Counted from the first letter of the stretch, positions 15,462-25,139 are shown. The stretch is 64,000 bases of DNA from DATATV01 sp036268615 (GCA_036268615.1 DATATV010000084.1:41500-105499); one strand, 5' to 3'. Made by a program: numbers and translations. The notes: a model not told the origin generated them from the sequence alone.

Positions 15462-18400
15462 GTGCTCGAGACCGGGGATGCGGCACCTACAGCCACCGTG
15501 ACAATTGACCGGAACCAACAGGGTGAACCCGATCGGGCATCCCGACGACCGGCGGACCGCAGACTGCGGCTGCTGGCCGCCGGTTTCGGACTGATCGGCA
15601 CGCTGCTTGCGCTGTCCGTGCCGTTCCTGCCGGTCCACCACGACGACGTGACGCTGAGCTGGCCGACCCAGCAGGGCACCCGGGCGGTCTCCGCCCCCCT
15701 CACCGGCTACCAGCCCATCTCGGTGGACGCCAGCGTGCCGTGCACGTCGCTGCGCAGCCTGGCCGCCCGCTCCACCGGCCCCGCCGTCGCCTTCTCGACC
15801 ACCCCGCCGCGCTCGGCCTACAGCTCGGTCACCGGGATGGCCGTGCAGGTGGCCGGCAGCCAGGTCACCGTCGTCGACGACGGCACCCGGTTGGCCAGCA
15901 CGACGATTCCCACCACCGGTTCGTGCGCGCTGACGGTGCACTCCGACGGCAGCGCGACCACGGTGAACCTCGCCGGCAACGCACTGGCGACCGTGCAGGG
16001 CGACGAGCGCCCGCAGGTCACCGGCATCTACTCCGACCTGGACGCGAGCCGGGACGACGTGCACGGGCTGAGCGTGCGGATCGCGCCGGACACCCGGTTC
16101 CAGACCGCCGCCACCGCACTCAAGGTCGCGGTGATGGTGCTCGCCGTGCTGGCGCTGGTCGGCGCCGCGCTGGCCATGCACCAGTTGGACCGTAAGGTGG
16201 CCATCCACCGGCTGCGGCTGGCACCGAAACACTGGTGGCGGCCGACCGGGCTGGACCTCGCGGTGCTGGGGGTGCTCATCGTCTGGTGGCTGATCGGCGC
16301 CGGCACGTCCGACGACGGCTACATCCTGGTGATGGCCCGGGACGAGGCGGCGAACGGCTACATCGGCAACATTTTCCGCTGGTTCAACAGTCCCGAGGCG
16401 CCGTTCGGCTGGTTCTACGAGCTCTACGCGCGCTGGGTACGGGTCAGCACGACCACCCCGTGGACCCGGCTGCCCGCGCTGCTGATGAGCATCATGTCCT
16501 GGCTGCTGATCAGCCGGGAGGCGCTGCCCCGGCTGGGCACGATGGTGCGCCGCAGCAAGGCGGCCGGCTGGGCGGCGGCCGGGGCGTTCCTGGCCTTCTG
16601 GCTGCCCTACGACAACGGGCTGCGGCCGGAGTCGGTGGTCGTGCTGTGGACGCTGATCTCGATGTGCGCGGTCGAGCGAGCGGTGGCCAACCGGCGACTG
16701 GCGCCGATGGCCGTCGCACTGTTCGCCGCGGGCTTCGCCGTCGCCGCGACGCCCACCGGTCTGATCGCGATCGCCCCGCTGCTGGCCGCGGCGGTGCCGC
16801 TGATCCGGCTGATCCGAGGGCGCGCCCACGCGTTCGGCTGGCTGTCCACGCTCACGCCGCTCACCTCGGCGGGCACCATCGTGCTGCTCGCGGTGTTCGC
16901 CAACCAGACACTGCGTTCGGTGATGGACTCGACCATCATCCGGACCGCGATCGGGCCCGCGGAGAGCTGGTACCAGGAGACCGATCGGTACGAGGCCCTG
17001 TTCACCAACAGCCCCGACGGGTCGCTGGAGCGCCGGTTCCCGGTGCTGCTGATCGGTTTGTGCGTGTTGACGTGTGTGGTGGTGTTGCTGCGCCGGGGCA
17101 AGATCCCGGGTGCGGCGATCGGCCCGAGCCGGCGGCTGATCGCCATCACCGTGATGTCCTTCGCGCTGCTCGCCCTGACCCCGACCAAGTGGACCCACCA
17201 CTTCGGCGCGTTCGCCGCCCTGGGCGGGTCGATGGCGGCGCTCACCGCGATGGCCACCGGCGCCTCGGCGCTGCGCTCACGACGAAACCGGGCGCTGTTC
17301 ACCGCCGGCCTGCTGCTGGTCACCGCGGTGGCGCTGACCGGTCCGAACGCATGGTTCGACACCGCGAACTGGGGTTCGCCGTGGTTCGACCAGCCACCCT
17401 CGCTGCACGGCCACCTGGTCAGCTCCGCGCTGCTCGGACTGGCGGTGATCGCGTTGTTCGTGGCCGGAATCGAGCACCTGCGCGGGCCACTGGCCGACCG
17501 CCCGCCGGTCAGCCAGAGCACCCGGCTGCGCTGGGCCTCGGCGCCGGTGGCACTGGTCTGCGCGGTGCTGGTGCTGGCCGAGGTGGTCAACTTCGGCAAG
17601 GTGATCGAGAAGCAGGGGTCCGCCTACAGCCTGGGCAAGGACAACGTCGAGCAGTTGGCCGGCAACAGTTGCGGGGTCTCGGACTACACGGACGTCGAGG
17701 CCGACCCGACCCGGGACATCCTCAGCCCGATGGTGCCCGGCGCGCAGCCCTCGACGCTGACCGGTTTCCAGCGCGGCGGCATCCCGAGCGACGAGATGGT
17801 CGACCCGAACCAGCGCGTCTGGCTGCCGGACTTCTCCGCACCCGGCGATGCCGGCACGGTGTGGGGCAACTACAACTCCGGCGCTGGGACAAGCAGGCTG
17901 ACCACCGCGTGGTACGCGCTGCCGGCTCGCGCACACGCCCAGAACTCGGTGCTGGCAGTGGACATCGCCGGCACGCAGTCGGCGAGCAACACGGTCACCG
18001 TGCAGTTCGCCAGGCAGACCGCGACCGGCCCGCAGGTGATCAGCAGCCAGCAACTGGCCAACGTGGCCGGCCCGGCCTGGCGGGAGTCCCGGCTGTCGCT
18101 GACCGCACCGGCTACCGGCGCCGACGAGATCCGCGTGACGGCCGCCGCGAGCGGCGCGGGCGACTGGCTCGCCGTGACGCCGCCACGGGTGCCCAACCTG
18201 GTGCAGATGACGAGTTTCATCGGCAACAGCCCGACGTTCGTGGAGTGGACCTCCGCGCAGGGCTACCCGTGCCTGCGGCCGTTCGACACCTCCGACGGCA
18301 TCTCCGAGATGCCGAAGTACTGGCTGTCCTCCGGCGAGACGCTGGCCGCGTCCGGGCAGCAGTGGTCGGGCCCGGCGTTCGGTGGCCCCAACGGGTGGAT

Positions 18401-18623
18401 CAACGCGGCGACGAGCGTGCGGCTGCTACCGACGTATCTGCGCAACGACATCAACCGGGACTGGGGCTCGCTCTACGCGATCGACCAGGACGTGCCGGAC
18501 GCGCTGCCGGCGAACGCCGCGATGACGGTCCAGCACACGACACACTGGGGCTGGTACTCGCCCGGGCCCAACAGCAAGATCATCACCAACACCGGCACAC
18601 CGCCCAGCCCGGCCGGTCCCTAG
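15462..18623 (+). CDS. Arabinosyltransferase, EmbA/B/C family (GT53)
   Basis: The 1053-aa membrane enzyme belongs to the family that polymerises arabinan in arabinogalactan/lipoarabinomannan, using decaprenylphosphoryl-arabinose outside the membrane. It has a first membrane helix near residue 30, an extracytoplasmic N-terminal domain, the catalytic-loop motif SDDGYILVMARDEA near residue 282, a run of about a dozen membrane helices to about 700, and a C-terminal carbohydrate-binding region to the end. It is not next to other emb genes here. The stop codon overlaps the convergent coaE stop. Its presence argues for an arabinogalactan-containing cell wall. Confidence 0.9.
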   Translation: MLETGDAAPTATVTIDRNQQGEPDRASRRPADRRLRLLAAGFGLIGTLLALSVPFLPVHHDDVTLSWPTQQGTRAVSAPLTGYQPISVDASVPCTSLRSLAARSTGPAVAFSTTPPRSAYSSVTGMAVQVAGSQVTVVDDGTRLASTTIPTTGSCALTVHSDGSATTVNLAGNALATVQGDERPQVTGIYSDLDASRDDVHGLSVRIAPDTRFQTAATALKVAVMVLAVLALVGAALAMHQLDRKVAIHRLRLAPKHWWRPTGLDLAVLGVLIVWWLIGAGTSDDGYILVMARDEAANGYIGNIFRWFNSPEAPFGWFYELYARWVRVSTTTPWTRLPALLMSIMSWLLISREALPRLGTMVRRSKAAGWAAAGAFLAFWLPYDNGLRPESVVVLWTLISMCAVERAVANRRLAPMAVALFAAGFAVAATPTGLIAIAPLLAAAVPLIRLIRGRAHAFGWLSTLTPLTSAGTIVLLAVFANQTLRSVMDSTIIRTAIGPAESWYQETDRYEALFTNSPDGSLERRFPVLLIGLCVLTCVVVLLRRGKIPGAAIGPSRRLIAITVMSFALLALTPTKWTHHFGAFAALGGSMAALTAMATGASALRSRRNRALFTAGLLLVTAVALTGPNAWFDTANWGSPWFDQPPSLHGHLVSSALLGLAVIALFVAGIEHLRGPLADRPPVSQSTRLRWASAPVALVCAVLVLAEVVNFGKVIEKQGSAYSLGKDNVEQLAGNSCGVSDYTDVEADPTRDILSPMVPGAQPSTLTGFQRGGIPSDEMVDPNQRVWLPDFSAPGDAGTVWGNYNSGAGTSRLTTAWYALPARAHAQNSVLAVDIAGTQSASNTVTVQFARQTATGPQVISSQQLANVAGPAWRESRLSLTAPATGADEIRVTAAASGAGDWLAVTPPRVPNLVQMTSFIGNSPTFVEWTSAQGYPCLRPFDTSDGISEMPKYWLSSGETLAASGQQWSGPAFGGPNGWINAATSVRLLPTYLRNDINRDWGSLYAIDQDVPDALPANAAMTVQHTTHWGWYSPGPNSKIITNTGTPPSPAGP

Positions 18624-19828
18624 TAAGTCGGCGGAGTCCAACCGGTGCGTTCGGCCCAGGACTCCATTTCCGGGTCCGCCCGCTGGAACCACGGCTGCTT
18701 CGCGTCGCCGTACTCGGGGATCGTGCCGCTGCGGTGTTCCGCCGCGACGGTCTGCTTCATCGCCGCATAGTCGGCCAGCGCGGTCGGCTCGGCGCGCAGC
18801 CAGTCGCGGAACAGCAGGGCGTGCCGCCAGGCCGGCGACCCGGCCGCGCGTAGGTGGAGATTGGCCCAGCGGGCCGGGTCGGCCGAGCAGTGGGTGCGCT
18901 TGCGCCACGGCGCCGGATCGGCGTCCGCCGGGTGCGGGGTGTCCTGGGTGAACCGCGGGGCCGGCGGGAAACCGATCGCGGCGAGGGCGTCGGCCAGTTC
19001 GTCGGCCACGGCCAGGTCGGCGACGGCGAGCTGGAGGTCGATCACGTTCTTGGCCGGCAGTCCGGGTACCGAGGTCGACCCGATGTGGTCGATGGCCACC
19101 GCGCGCTCGCCGACGGCCAACCGGAGCCGGGCGATCAGCCGCTCGGCCTGCGCCGGCCAGGTGGGGTCGGGCTCGACCAGGTGCGGCGCACCGCGGTCGG
19201 CATACCGGCGCAGCCGGACATTCGCCTCGAACGGCACGAGTCGGTCGGCCCACAGCGCGTCCGCGACGGCGACGATCTGGTCGGGGGTGCCGGAATTGTC
19301 CAGCCAGACATCGGCGGCGGCCCGGCGTTGCTCGTCGCTGGCCTGGGTGGCGATCCGGGCGCGGGCGTCCGACTCGGCCATGCCCCGGCTCTCCACCAGC
19401 CTGCGCACCCGCTCGTCCACGTCGGCATCCACGACGAGGACCAGGTGGTAGGCGGGGGCGAGGCTGTTCTCCACCAGCAGCGGCACGTCGTGCACGATCA
19501 CCGCGTCGTCGGCGGCCCGCACGGCCTGCTCGACGAGTTCGGCGGTGCGCACGCCGATCAGCGGGTGCACGATCTTGTTCAGGGTGGCCCTGGCGTCGGC
19601 ATCGGCGAAGACCCGGCCGGCCAGCGCGGCGCGGTCCAACGAGCCGTCCCCGGCCAGCACCTCGTCACCGAACGCGGCCACCACCGACCGCAACCCCGCG
19701 GTCCCGGGCTCGACCACCTCCCGAGCGATCCGGTCCGAGTCGATCACGGTCGCGCCGTGCTCGGCCAGCCGACCCGCGACGGTGGACTTGCCCGATCCGA
19801 TGCCCCCGGTGAGGCCCACTCGCAACAT
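18620..19828 (-). CDS. coaE: Dephospho-CoA kinase fused to a GrpB/UPF0157 domain
   Basis: CoaE performs the last step of CoA synthesis, ATP-dependent phosphorylation of dephospho-CoA. The N-terminal ~200 residues carry Walker A GGIGSGKS (residues 8-15), the DSDRIAREVVEPG segment and IVHPLIG. Residues about 220-395 form a GrpB/UPF0157 nucleotidyltransferase-like domain (VAIDHIGSTSVPGLPAKNVIDLQ, quoted in part). This fusion is characteristic of actinobacteria, including the 407-aa M. tuberculosis protein. ATG 19828 is the start. The TAG stop overlaps the arabinosyltransferase stop on the other strand. Confidence 0.93.
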   Translation of the reverse strand: MLRVGLTGGIGSGKSTVAGRLAEHGATVIDSDRIAREVVEPGTAGLRSVVAAFGDEVLAGDGSLDRAALAGRVFADADARATLNKIVHPLIGVRTAELVEQAVRAADDAVIVHDVPLLVENSLAPAYHLVLVVDADVDERVRRLVESRGMAESDARARIATQASDEQRRAAADVWLDNSGTPDQIVAVADALWADRLVPFEANVRLRRYADRGAPHLVEPDPTWPAQAERLIARLRLAVGERAVAIDHIGSTSVPGLPAKNVIDLQLAVADLAVADELADALAAIGFPPAPRFTQDTPHPADADPAPWRKRTHCSADPARWANLHLRAAGSPAWRHALLFRDWLRAEPTALADYAAMKQTVAAEHRSGTIPEYGDAKQPWFQRADPEMESWAERTGWTPPTY

Positions 19829-19860
19829 GGCTGGATTCTGTCAGGCCGCGCGGTCAGGGC

Positions 19861-20748
19861 TCAGCGCAATTGCCCGTTCTGCTCGGCCCAGGCGGCGAAC
19901 CCGCCAGGGACAAACGGCAGCCGGTACTGGCTCGCCAGCAGGTCGTCGGCGAGCGCGGAGACCAACGGCACGGTGAGCAGACCGCCCCGAACCGCGTCAC
20001 ACAGCAGCGCGAGCGCCGGGCGCAGGATCACGCGATGGCGTTCGGCTGCCCGCAGGTCATCTCCGTTCGCGCGAAGCTCGTTCCACCTGCCGGTGAGTCC
20101 GGTGGCGGGCAGCAGAACGGCACGGGCGAACCGATCCAGGCGCGATTCCCACGCCCCGGAGTCATCCGTCTCAGCGATTCGCCAGTCGACGATGTACTCG
20201 TCCGCGAACAGGTAGTGCCCCAGCTCAGGCGCGAACGCGAGACGGCGCCGCCCGACCTGTCGGTGCCCGTTGACCACGGCGACCCCCGCCCGCGGCCAGC
20301 AGGATCGAGGCCGCGTCGGCCGTCTCGGCGCCGAGGTCGAAGGAGAAGGCGAGCAGGCCGATGTCGACCACCCGAGCCGTCGCGTTCAGGAACGGTTCGA
20401 CACCATCGAGGCCGAGCAACTCGCGCGCCCGCCCCGCCGAGATCTCCGCCTCGCCGACGGTGTTCGGTCGATTCAGGCGTGGCGAAGTCGGCAGCGTTCA
20501 CCGGCCGTCGTGACTGATCACGAACTCGACGTGCCGGGCGGCTCGTTCGACAGGGCCTCGGCAATCCGGGTGAGTTCCAGCGCGGAGACCCTGCGCGAGC
20601 CGATTTCGATCTTCGTCAGCGCGGACCGGTCCACCGAGATCGCGGACGCCAGTTCGGCCTGGGTCAGCCCAGCCCTGTTGCGAGCCGTGGCGATCCGCTC
20701 CCCATCGTGGCACTGTCCACCGCCGCCATATGTTCGATTCCAGAACAT
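19861..20748 (-). pseudogene. Decayed XRE HTH + ImmA/IrrE metallopeptidase gene
   Basis: Three fragments in different frames line up as one gene. 20748-20540 encodes an XRE helix-turn-helix (AGLTQAELASAISVDRSALTKIE). A shifted segment follows (VEFVISHDGR). 20419-20270 encodes VEPFLNATARVVDIGLLAFSFDLG, and 20277-19861 encodes the IrrE-type core ending in ELGHYLFADEYIVDW. At least two frameshifts separate them. The zinc-binding HExxH motif reads PELGH, with CCT for the first histidine, and the usual C-terminal region is missing. Intact relatives are about 350-400 aa repressor-proteases or stress regulators. It is read here as non-functional. Confidence 0.7.
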
Positions 20749-20765
20749 TGACGCCGCGAAATGCT

Positions 20766-21389
20766 TCAGTGCGCGGTCAGCGCCCGCACCGCCAGCGCCA
20801 TCAACGGCGGTCCGACCTTGCCCACCGGCAGCACCCCGTTCACCGCGCTGATCAGCACGGTCAGGTTGGCGTGGGCGAGTACCAGCTCCTGGTTCTGCGG
20901 GCCGGCCAACAGCACCGCGTGCTGGCCGGCGACCTGCACGTCATTGGTGGCATAACCGGTGTCCCTGGCGCTGGTGATGGTCACCTGGACCCCGTGCTGC
21001 GCGGAGGTGGGGTCGGCATAGCTCGCGATGCCGATGCCGATCGCGGCGGCGGTCACCGGCTGGCCCTGCGGAATGCCGTAGTAGCAGTCCAGCCGCGCGG
21101 TCCGGTTGATCGCCGCCTCCGGCACGCCGACGACCGGGGCCATCGTCCCGGGCAGCTGGTGTCCGACGATCTTGTCCACGTCCGCCGCCTGGGCCACCTG
21201 GTCGCAGCCCTTGGGCACCGCGGTGAGTTCCGGCGCCGCCGGGGTGCTGGCCGTCGTGGAACTCGCGAAGGTGGGCACCTTCGGCTGCGCGGCGGGCTTG
21301 GCACCCGACGAACACGCCGCGAATGACCCGACAACACCGATGATCACGACCATTCCGGTCGCCCACCGCAAGCGCCGCAAACGGGGCAT
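20766..21389 (-). CDS. Secreted lipoprotein, DUF3558-like
   Basis: The 207-aa protein has basic residues, a hydrophobic segment and the lipobox SFAAC with the acylated cysteine at residue 26. A Ser/Thr/Pro/Ala-rich linker and a C-terminal domain with two conserved cysteines (KGCDQV and LDCYYG) follow, as in the DUF3558 lipoproteins abundant in Pseudonocardiaceae and mycobacteria. Function is unknown. ATG 21389 is preferred over the start 9 codons upstream because TAGCGT lies 7 nt before it. The rpsA terminator sits between it and rpsA, so it has its own promoter. Confidence 0.75.
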   Translation of the reverse strand: MPRLRRLRWATGMVVIIGVVGSFAACSSGAKPAAQPKVPTFASSTTASTPAAPELTAVPKGCDQVAQAADVDKIVGHQLPGTMAPVVGVPEAAINRTARLDCYYGIPQGQPVTAAAIGIGIASYADPTSAQHGVQVTITSARDTGYATNDVQVAGQHAVLLAGPQNQELVLAHANLTVLISAVNGVLPVGKVGPPLMALAVRALTAH

Positions 21390-21396
21390 GTCCAGC

Positions 21397-21402
21397 ACGC
21401 TA
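21397..21402 (-). promoter_or_regulatory. -10 box for the DUF3558-like gene (leaderless)
   Basis: TAGCGT on the minus strand lies 7 nt before ATG 21389, with no Shine-Dalgarno sequence in between. It lies just downstream of the rpsA terminator. Confidence 0.45.
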
Positions 21403-21410
21403 GCGGCCCA

Positions 21411-21461
21411 CGACAAAAACGACGAGGTTCCCGCGCCGAACGGCAGCGCGGGAACCTCGTC
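21411..21461 (-). terminator. rpsA intrinsic terminator
   Basis: GACGAGGTTCCCGCGC (21421-21436) and GCGCGGGAACCTCGTC (21446-21461) form a perfect 16-bp stem with a 9-nt loop. On the minus strand it is followed by GTTTTTG. It lies 36 bp after the rpsA stop: a classical Rho-independent terminator. Confidence 0.92.
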
Positions 21462-21497
21462 GATTAACTCTTCCGGGGAGCCCCCGGGCCCAGTGGG

Positions 21498-22988
21498 TCA
21501 GACTCCGCCGGACAACTTCTCCCGCAGCGCGGCGAGCTGCTCGTCGCTGGCCAGGGTGCCACCGGACTGTGCCGGCGCGCCCTCACCCGAGGACGAGTAG
21601 TTGCTGCCGCCGCCACCCTGCTCGGCTTCGCCAGCAGCCTCCGCGTCGGCCTCGGCGGCCTTGCGGATCTGCTTCATGTGCTGCTCGTAGCGGGTGTGCG
21701 CCTCCGCGTACTGGCGCTCCCACTCCTCGCGCTGCTTGTCGAAGCCTTCCTGCCAGTCCTGGGTCTCCGGGTCGAAGCCCTCGGGGTAGATGTAGTTCCC
21801 CTCGGCGTCGTACTCGGCGGCCATGCCGTACTGGGTCGGGTCGAACTCGGTCTCGGTGGTGAAGCCCTCGTTGGCCTGCTTGAGGGACAACGAGATCCGC
21901 CGGCGGTCCAGGTCGAGGTCGATGACCTTGACCATCACGTCGTCGTTGACCTGGACGACCTGCTCCGGGATCTCCACGTGGCGCTCGGCCAGCTCGGAGA
22001 TGTGCACCAGGCCCTCGATGCCGTCGTCCACCCGGACGAACGCGCCGAACGGAACCAGCTTGGTGACCTTGCCGGGCACGATCTGGCCGATGGCGTGCGT
22101 CCTGGCGAACTGGCGCCACGGGTCTTCCTGGGTCGCCTTGAGCGACAGGGAGACGCGCTCGCGCTCCATGTCAACGTCGAGAACCTCGACAGTGACCTCC
22201 TGGCCGACCTCGACAACCTCGTTCGGGTGGTCGATGTGCTTCCAGGACAGCTCGGAGACGTGCACCAGACCGTCCACGCCGCCGAGGTCGACGAACGCAC
22301 CGAAGTTGACGATCGAGGAGACAACGCCCTTGCGGACCTGCCCCTTCTGCAGCTGGTTGAGGAACTCGCTGCGCACTTCGGACTGGGTCTGCTCCAGCCA
22401 CGCCCGGCGGGACAGGACCACGTTGTTGCGGTTCTTGTCCAGCTCGATGATCTTGGCTTCGAGCTCCCGGCCCACGTAGGGCTGGAGGTCGCGCACGCGG
22501 CGCATCTCGACCAGGGACGCGGGCAGGAAGCCACGCAGCCCGATGTCCAGGATCAGGCCACCCTTGACAACCTCGATGACCGTGCCGCGGACCGGCTCGT
22601 CCTTCTCCTTGAGCGCCTCGATCGTGCCCCAGGCGCGCTCGTACTGTGCACGCTTCTTGGACAGAATCAGCCGGCCTTCCTTGTCCTCCTTCTGGAGAAC
22701 AAGGGCCTCGACCTCGTCACCGACACTGACCACCTCGGAGGGGTCGACGTCGTGCTTGATCGACAGTTCACGCGAGGGGATCACACCCTCGGTCTTGTAG
22801 CCGATGTCGAGCAGCACCTCGTCGCGATCGACCTTGACGATGGTGCCTTCAACGATGTCCCCATCGTTGAAGTACTTGATGGTCTTGTCGACGGCGGCGA
22901 GGAAGTCCTCCTCCGTCCCAATATCATTGATCGCGACCTGCTGCGTCGGCGTGCTGGCCGCCGGGACGATGGTGGTGTCGGTGGACAT
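21498..22988 (-). CDS. rpsA: 30S ribosomal protein S1
   Basis: The 496-aa protein has four S1 RNA-binding domains between residues about 40 and 365 (for example GDIVEGTIVKVDRDEVLLDIG and GVVSSIVNFGAFVDLGGVDG, quoted in parts) and a charged low-complexity C-terminal tail. It binds mRNA and helps initiation on the 30S subunit. The start is ATG 22988, giving an N-terminus colinear with mycobacterial RpsA; the upstream in-frame extension is leader. The order polA-rpsA-coaE is conserved with M. tuberculosis. A promoter is proposed at 23174-23203 and a strong terminator follows the stop. Confidence 0.97.
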   Translation of the reverse strand: MSTDTTIVPAASTPTQQVAINDIGTEEDFLAAVDKTIKYFNDGDIVEGTIVKVDRDEVLLDIGYKTEGVIPSRELSIKHDVDPSEVVSVGDEVEALVLQKEDKEGRLILSKKRAQYERAWGTIEALKEKDEPVRGTVIEVVKGGLILDIGLRGFLPASLVEMRRVRDLQPYVGRELEAKIIELDKNRNNVVLSRRAWLEQTQSEVRSEFLNQLQKGQVRKGVVSSIVNFGAFVDLGGVDGLVHVSELSWKHIDHPNEVVEVGQEVTVEVLDVDMERERVSLSLKATQEDPWRQFARTHAIGQIVPGKVTKLVPFGAFVRVDDGIEGLVHISELAERHVEIPEQVVQVNDDVMVKVIDLDLDRRRISLSLKQANEGFTTETEFDPTQYGMAAEYDAEGNYIYPEGFDPETQDWQEGFDKQREEWERQYAEAHTRYEQHMKQIRKAAEADAEAAGEAEQGGGGSNYSSSGEGAPAQSGGTLASDEQLAALREKLSGGV

Positions 22989-23173
22989 CAGGTGGGTTGC
23001 TCCGGTACCGATTGAGGTTGTGGGTGGACATGTGCACGTTGCTCGCGCGTGGGCCGTGCGACCAGCGGGATCTCGACCAGTCCCGCCGGCGTTGACCAGG
23101 TCAACAACAGCGACAGCCGTTCGATTCCCGACGTGCGAAACCGCAGGTAATAATGACCCACTACGCGGGCGAT

Positions 23174-23203
23174 ATCGTACGCGGGTTTGACGTTGCTCGG
23201 CAA
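23174..23203 (-). promoter_or_regulatory. Probable rpsA promoter
   Basis: On the minus strand TTGCCG (complement of 23198-23203) and TACGAT (complement of 23174-23179) are separated by 18 nt. This is a reasonable housekeeping sigma promoter and would give an rpsA leader of about 180 nt. The 277-bp gap 22989-23265 holds this and the divergent methyltransferase control region; nothing else was recognised. Confidence 0.45.
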
Positions 23204-23265
23204 ACCCAGAGCTTACGCGCCCCAACCGGCGGCGGGAAGCCGCTACCAGCCCTAGGAGCGATCTG

Positions 23266-24126
23266 ATGTCCTCCGCGCACGATCTCGGCACCGGCCAGGA
23301 CGGCCGACACGCCGACGCCGAGCAGGCGCTCGGCACGGTCGGCGTGGCGAAACGCCCGGTGGCGGCGGCCGAGTCACGGTCGGCCAGTCGGGCCTGGTGG
23401 GACGCGGACGCCGACGACTATCAGGCCGAGCACGGCGACTTCCTCGGCCTCTCGGACTTCCGCTGGTGCCCGGAGGGCCTGCTGGAGCAGGACGAGCAGT
23501 TGCTCGGCGAGGTCGCCGGCGCCCGGGTGCTCGAAGTCGGCTGCGGCTCGGCGTCCAGTTCCCGCTGGCTGACCGCGCACGGCGCGACCGCGGTCGGCAT
23601 CGACCTGTCGGCCGGGATGCTGCGACACGCGGCTGCCGGCAACGCCGAGACCGGCCTGCACCCCGCGCTGGTCCAGGCGAGCGCCGACCAGCTGCCCTTC
23701 GCCGACGACAGCTTCGACCTGGCCTGTTCGGCGTTCGGCGCGATCCCGTTCGTCGCCGACGCGGGCACGGTGTTCGCCGAGGTGGCCCGGGTGCTGCGGC
23801 CGGGTGGCCGCTGGGTGTTCGCGGTGACCCACCCGATGCGCTGGATCTTCCCGGACGACCCCGGCCCGGGCGGCCTGACGGCGGTGCAGTCGTACTTCGA
23901 CCGCACCCCCTACGTCGAGGTGGACGCGACCGGCCGGGCGACCTACGTGGAGCACCACCGCACGGTCGGCGACTTCGTCCGGCAGTTGGCCGCGGCCGGC
24001 TTCGTGCTGGCCGACCTGATCGAGCCGGAGTGGCCGGCCGGGCACGAGCGCGAGTGGGGCCAGTGGAGCCCGCTGCGCGGCCGCCTGTTCCCCGGCACGG
24101 CGATATTCTGCTGTCGCCGCCCGTGA
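23266..24126 (+). CDS. Class I SAM-dependent methyltransferase
   Basis: The 286-aa protein has a Rossmann-type methyltransferase core. Motif I is VLEVGCGSASSS near residue 88, with VGIDLSAGML near 110, ADQLPFADDSFDLA near 143 and LRPGGRWVFAV near 180 (Methyltransf_11 type). The substrate is unknown. ATG 23266 has TAGGAG upstream. It is divergent from rpsA, and its TGA overlaps the GTG of the following GNAT gene, so these two form an operon. Confidence 0.87.
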   Translation: MSSAHDLGTGQDGRHADAEQALGTVGVAKRPVAAAESRSASRAWWDADADDYQAEHGDFLGLSDFRWCPEGLLEQDEQLLGEVAGARVLEVGCGSASSSRWLTAHGATAVGIDLSAGMLRHAAAGNAETGLHPALVQASADQLPFADDSFDLACSAFGAIPFVADAGTVFAEVARVLRPGGRWVFAVTHPMRWIFPDDPGPGGLTAVQSYFDRTPYVEVDATGRATYVEHHRTVGDFVRQLAAAGFVLADLIEPEWPAGHEREWGQWSPLRGRLFPGTAIFCCRRP

Positions 24127-25091
24127 ACGTCAGGGGGAACGAGTTGGCCACCGCCGCGACCACGGCCACGATCCTGCGCCAGGCGCAGGCCACTCGGTTC
24201 GCCACGCTGGACGCCCTGCTCCCGCCGACCGCGCCCAACCCTGACGGCGAGCTGATCACCGCCGCGCTGCCGGACGGCCAGTTGGCCGGTGGCGTGCTCG
24301 TCCACACCGAGAACGGGCCCGGTACGCTGGCCAGCCTCTGGTCGGCTCGGCACCTCTGGGAGCTGTTCCCGCTGGTCGGGCAGCACGGACCGGCCGGAAT
24401 GGACGCGCTGCTGCGCGCCTGGCGGCTGTTGCTGGACCGCAGCATCGAGGCCACCGACCCGGACACCGCATGCCTGGTCACCTGGCCGAGCCGGGACGTC
24501 GAGGTCAGCCGGGTGCTGCTCGACCACGGTTTTGTGCCGCTGTCGGTGCTGGCCGTGCGCACCGAGCCGGTGTCGCCGGTGCCGCCCTTCCCGGCCGGCA
24601 CGGTGGTCCGCCGCGCCCGGCCCGGCGATCTGGACGTGGCCGTGCAGCTCGCGCTGGCCGAACTGAGCTACTCGGCGCTGGTGGGCACCACGATGCGCCG
24701 GCCGGACGCGGCCACGCTCAAGCGCGAGTCCCTCGGCTACCGGATCACCCACGGTGACCCGGTGTGGCTGGCCGAGCGGGACGGGGTGCCGATCGGGCTG
24801 GCCGAGTGCTGGCTGACCGACGCCGACCCGGCGACCATGCGTCGGTTCCCGGTGCCGCCGGGCCGGTGGGGCTACGTCAACACGGTGTCGGTGCTGCCCG
24901 GCGCGCGCGGCGCCGGGATCGGCCGGGCGCTGGTCTCGGTCGCGCACCGGGAGCTGGGCCTGGCCGGCGCGGTGGGCAGTTATCTCTACTACAACCCGCC
25001 CAACCCGCTGTCCTCGGTCTTCTGGCCCCGGCAGGGCTATCGTCCGCTGTGGACGCTATGGGAGATCCGGCCGGCCGGCGCGCTGCGCTGA
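24123..25091 (+). CDS. GNAT family N-acetyltransferase
   Basis: The protein of about 322 aa has a C-terminal GNAT domain: VSVLPGARGAGIGRALVSVA is the acetyl-CoA-binding motif A, and FWPRQGYRPLW is a typical motif B ending. The N-terminal half resembles a degenerate second GNAT fold (VLLDHGFVPLSVLAVR). GTG 24123 overlaps the methyltransferase stop (GTGA). However, TTG 24144, in frame and preceded by AGGGGG at 6-nt spacing, may be the real start. The acceptor is unknown. Confidence 0.82.
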   Translation: MNVRGNELATAATTATILRQAQATRFATLDALLPPTAPNPDGELITAALPDGQLAGGVLVHTENGPGTLASLWSARHLWELFPLVGQHGPAGMDALLRAWRLLLDRSIEATDPDTACLVTWPSRDVEVSRVLLDHGFVPLSVLAVRTEPVSPVPPFPAGTVVRRARPGDLDVAVQLALAELSYSALVGTTMRRPDAATLKRESLGYRITHGDPVWLAERDGVPIGLAECWLTDADPATMRRFPVPPGRWGYVNTVSVLPGARGAGIGRALVSVAHRELGLAGAVGSYLYYNPPNPLSSVFWPRQGYRPLWTLWEIRPAGALR

Positions 25092-25139
25092 GCGGGTCGG
25101 CCGACCGGATAGCTGGTTCTGCCAAGGAAAATGCTGAAC

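Noticed and set aside
15357..18853. Long open frames on both strands over the arabinosyltransferase gene (15357-17201 minus, 16235-18853 plus)
   Set aside because: The compositions are those of GC-driven shadows. Only the frame starting at 15462 has membrane helices and the DDGY motif.
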